This document shows positions 6,461 to 7,498 of a stretch of DNA of 7,498 bases, piece by piece. Source of the stretch: JBDSLU01 sp039916225 (lineage in GTDB: Bacteria; Acidobacteriota; Vicinamibacteria; Vicinamibacterales; Vicinamibacteraceae); assembly GCA_039916225.1 (NCBI GenBank), contig JBDSLU010000400.1, positions 1 to 7,498 of the forward strand, given 5' to 3'. Numbering within the stretch: position 1 is the stretch's first letter; each line of letters opens with the position of its first letter. The position numbers were made by a program, and so were the translations under genes. Below the pieces are notes generated by a model. It made no database searches. It was not told where the DNA came from and worked only from the letters and a program-made list of their open reading frames with translations.

Positions 6461-6487
6461 TGTGAGAAGACGGTGAAGAAAGTGTGG
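6461..6487 (-). promoter_or_regulatory. Three 11-bp-spaced half-sites upstream of the fusion-protein gene
   Basis: On the plus strand, TGTGA (6461), GGTGA (6472) and TGTGG (6483) recur at exactly 11-bp steps (TCACA, TCACC, CCACA on the minus strand), 47-73 bp upstream of the fusion-protein ATG. Tandem sites with 11-bp spacing are typical of OmpR/PhoB-family response regulators, which often control MacAB-type efflux operons. The half-sites are short and no -35/-10 pair was identified, so this is a weak suggestion. Confidence 0.28.
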
Positions 6488-6492
6488 CGAAC

Positions 6493-6508
6493 CTGTCCGG
6501 GTGGACAG
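6493..6508 (-). terminator. Small hairpin downstream of the acetyltransferase gene
   Basis: CTGTCC (6493-6498) and GGACAG (6503-6508) form a perfect 6-bp stem with a 4-nt loop, starting 26 nt after the acetyltransferase stop on the minus strand. No T-run follows immediately. It is a plausible weak terminator between the acetyltransferase and the efflux locus, and it lies next to the tandem half-sites. Confidence 0.33.
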
Positions 6509-6534
6509 CGTCCTGGCGGCGTCGGCGACCGGAC

Positions 6535-7041
6535 TCAGCCGGGCATTTCCATCAGGAACTCGGGCCGGTAGGTGATCAGGCCGGAGGCGGTCGCCGTCGC
6601 GGCTGCGTCGATGACGTGGACCATGAAGGCCTCGTCGGGGACGTCCCACTCGCAGCGCAGGCCGTGACGGCTGGCCGGAACGAAACCGAAGCGCGTGTAG
6701 AAGCCGTGATGCCCGAGGACGACGACGAACGGGCAACCGGCCGCGCGGAGCCGCGCCAGTGCGGCCTCGATCAGCGCCCCGCCCACGCCGCGCCGCTGCT
6801 GTTCCGGCGTCACCGCCATCGGGCCCAGGCCGAGGCCTTCGCTGCCTGCCGACGTGACGGGGCTGAAGAGGATGTGCCCGACGACCCGCCCGTCGACTTC
6901 CGCCACCAGCGAGAGGCGCACCGCCCCGTGCGCGCGTAGAGCCTCCACGATGCGGCCCTCGAGCGGCTGATCGAAGGCGGCGTCGTTGACCGCGCGGATC
7001 GCCGCGAGATCGCCCGGCTGCTCGTCGCGAACGGCAATCAC
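6535..7041 (-). CDS. GNAT-family N-acetyltransferase, YhbS-like
   Basis: A 168-residue cytoplasmic acetyltransferase. The N-terminal strand-helix IAVRDEQPGDLAAIRAVNDA (2-21) is followed by LGPMAVTPEQQRRGVGGALI (72-91). There QRRGVG matches the acetyl-CoA pyrophosphate-binding loop of the GNAT superfamily (Q/RxxGxG/A). The later GHHGFYTRFGFVPASRHGLRCEWDVPDEAFMV region is typical of the YhbS group. The acetyl acceptor is unknown. The start is the GTG at 7041: an in-frame TAA lies four codons upstream and no good alternative fits the fold. No Shine-Dalgarno sequence is visible. A TAATAT lies about 10 bp upstream on the minus strand, so a leaderless or near-leaderless transcript is possible. It lies 40 bp downstream of the small membrane protein gene and 120 bp upstream of the efflux locus, with no evident functional link to either. 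Confidence 0.92.
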   Translation of the reverse strand: MIAVRDEQPGDLAAIRAVNDAAFDQPLEGRIVEALRAHGAVRLSLVAEVDGRVVGHILFSPVTSAGSEGLGLGPMAVTPEQQRRGVGGALIEAALARLRAAGCPFVVVLGHHGFYTRFGFVPASRHGLRCEWDVPDEAFMVHVIDAAATATASGLITYRPEFLMEMPG

Positions 7042-7081
7042 CCGGAGATATTAGACTAGAGCCTCGACTCCATGGTCCGGC

Positions 7082-7393
7082 TTATCTCGCGCGCCACCAG
7101 CGCCACAGTCGCGGTGCAAGCCACCGCCACTGCCACGCGCCGGCTGCAAAGCAGAGCGCCCACAGAATCGCGGTCTCAAAGCCGATGGAGTGGATTCCTA
7201 CGGATTTGAGACCGTCAATCATGAACGGTGCTGCAAATACCGCCGCAAGACTGACTGGCAGTGTCAGCACGATCCATAGCAAACCTAGGACGAGTCTCTG
7301 CTCTGCCTGGTCCGCGCCGAGCTGTACCAGCGACCCGCCGAGCAAGAGCAACATTAGAAGCAACCAGGCGCGCCACATCAATCTAGCAGCCAT
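7082..7393 (-). CDS. Small hypothetical three-helix membrane protein
   Basis: A 103-residue protein with three hydrophobic segments (about 8-26, 34-56 and 70-90) and a Trp/Arg-rich basic C-terminus (WQWRWLAPRLWRWWRAR), which is probably cytoplasmic by the positive-inside rule. I do not recognise a family. The ATG at 7391-7393 has GGGGAC about 7 nt upstream. Codon use is unlike the neighbours: by hand count 33 of 103 codons end in A or T, including TTG, CTA, GTA, AGA and GCA, while the neighbouring genes are almost all G/C-ending. That could reflect recent acquisition or relaxed selection. A nearly perfect 14-bp inverted repeat lies inside the gene. Coding status rests on the start/RBS pair and the coherent membrane pattern, so it is moderate. 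Confidence 0.6.
   Translation of the reverse strand: MAARLMWRAWLLLMLLLLGGSLVQLGADQAEQRLVLGLLWIVLTLPVSLAAVFAAPFMIDGLKSVGIHSIGFETAILWALCFAAGAWQWRWLAPRLWRWWRAR
7171..7214. repeat. 14-bp inverted repeat, one mismatch, inside the small membrane-protein gene
   Basis: Arms CGGTCTCAAAGCCG (7171-7184) and CGGATTTGAGACCG (7201-7214) pair at 13 of 14 positions around a 16-nt loop. The outer ten pairs are perfect. This is the longest near-perfect dyad I found in the window and it lies mid-ORF, not at a gene boundary. It could be an mRNA hairpin, a protein-binding dyad, or a relic of non-coding sequence. Confidence 0.6.
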
Positions 7394-7466
7394 GTGCCCG
7401 TCCCCTTCAAAGAATCCAAATGGGTTTTGGCGTGCACTTTTGCCGACGTCCCGTCACCCCTCCAGA

Positions 7467-7498
7467 CTAGCGCCGCAGGGCGTCGACGACGCTGCCGA
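7467..7498 (-). CDS. Possible C-terminal tail of an ABC permease (partial)
   Basis: One minus-strand frame entering from the right edge reads GSVVDALRR and then stops (TAG, 7467-7469). FtsX/MacB-type permeases commonly end in a D-x-x-x-ALR-x pattern; the permease at 4655 ends DPIDALRYE. Ten codons are too few to be sure. The gap 7394-7466 holds no clear promoter or terminator. Confidence 0.28.
   Translation of the reverse strand, partial: GSVVDALRR

Noticed and set aside
4655..6736. A 693-residue minus-strand open frame continuous with the permease
   Set aside because: Above 5647 it reads antisense through the ATPase fragment and then in the wrong frame through the adaptor and into the acetyltransferase gene. 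Only the last ~330 residues are genuine.
1..7498. CRISPR array, tRNA, rRNA, prophage, IS element or replication origin
   Set aside because: No spaced direct-repeat series, cloverleaf, transposase, phage structural gene or DnaA-box cluster was seen on either strand.

Overview
The window is a high-GC bacterial segment, about two thirds G+C by eye, with dense genes and codons strongly biased to G or C in the third position. The gene mix is a MacB-type ABC efflux locus, a secreted gamma-glutamyltransferase, a small HExxH protein, an ABM-domain protein and a mycobacterial-type EgtB fragment. This fits a soil or sediment Acidobacteriota (Vicinamibacteria-like) genome. That placement is inference; Gemmatimonadota or Myxococcota are not excluded. 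No rRNA, tRNA, CRISPR array, IS element or phage gene was seen.

Left edge (1-488, minus strand): an A-type Fe-S carrier gene (IscA/ErpA/SufA family) reads cleanly to its usual C-terminal SFSV but has no stop codon. It runs straight into an internal piece of egtB in another frame. Next comes a 205-bp divergent intergenic stretch (489-693) holding a 10-bp GC-rich hairpin. It is followed by a plus-strand integral membrane protein (694-1776) whose C-terminal half carries dolichol/phytol-kinase-type motifs. A hairpin overlapping its stop codon separates it from the convergent minus-strand genes.

Centre (1793-4563, minus strand): a compact run of ggt, a small membrane-anchored or secreted HExxH protein, and an ABM-domain monooxygenase-like protein. 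The gaps are 20 and 37 bp and each gene has a purine-rich RBS, so they are probably co-transcribed. A 9-bp-stem hairpin separates them from the ABC locus upstream.

Right half (4655-7498, minus strand): a disrupted efflux locus whose parent would be membrane fusion protein, then ATPase, then FtsX/MacB permease. Only the N-terminal half of the fusion protein and the C-terminal part of the permease remain on the minus strand. Between them lies a roughly 205-bp ATPase piece (Walker A to Q-loop) on the PLUS strand, with the rest of the ATPase, the fusion protein's second half and the permease's first membrane helix missing. Upstream lie a YhbS-like acetyltransferase with a GTG start and a small three-helix membrane protein of less biased codon use that contains a long inverted repeat. 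The last bases may be the C-terminal tail of another ABC permease.

The main anomalies are the inverted ATPase fragment and the iscA/egtB junction. Each is either a real micro-rearrangement or an assembly chimera, and the sequence alone cannot decide which. I found no convincing new multi-gene system.
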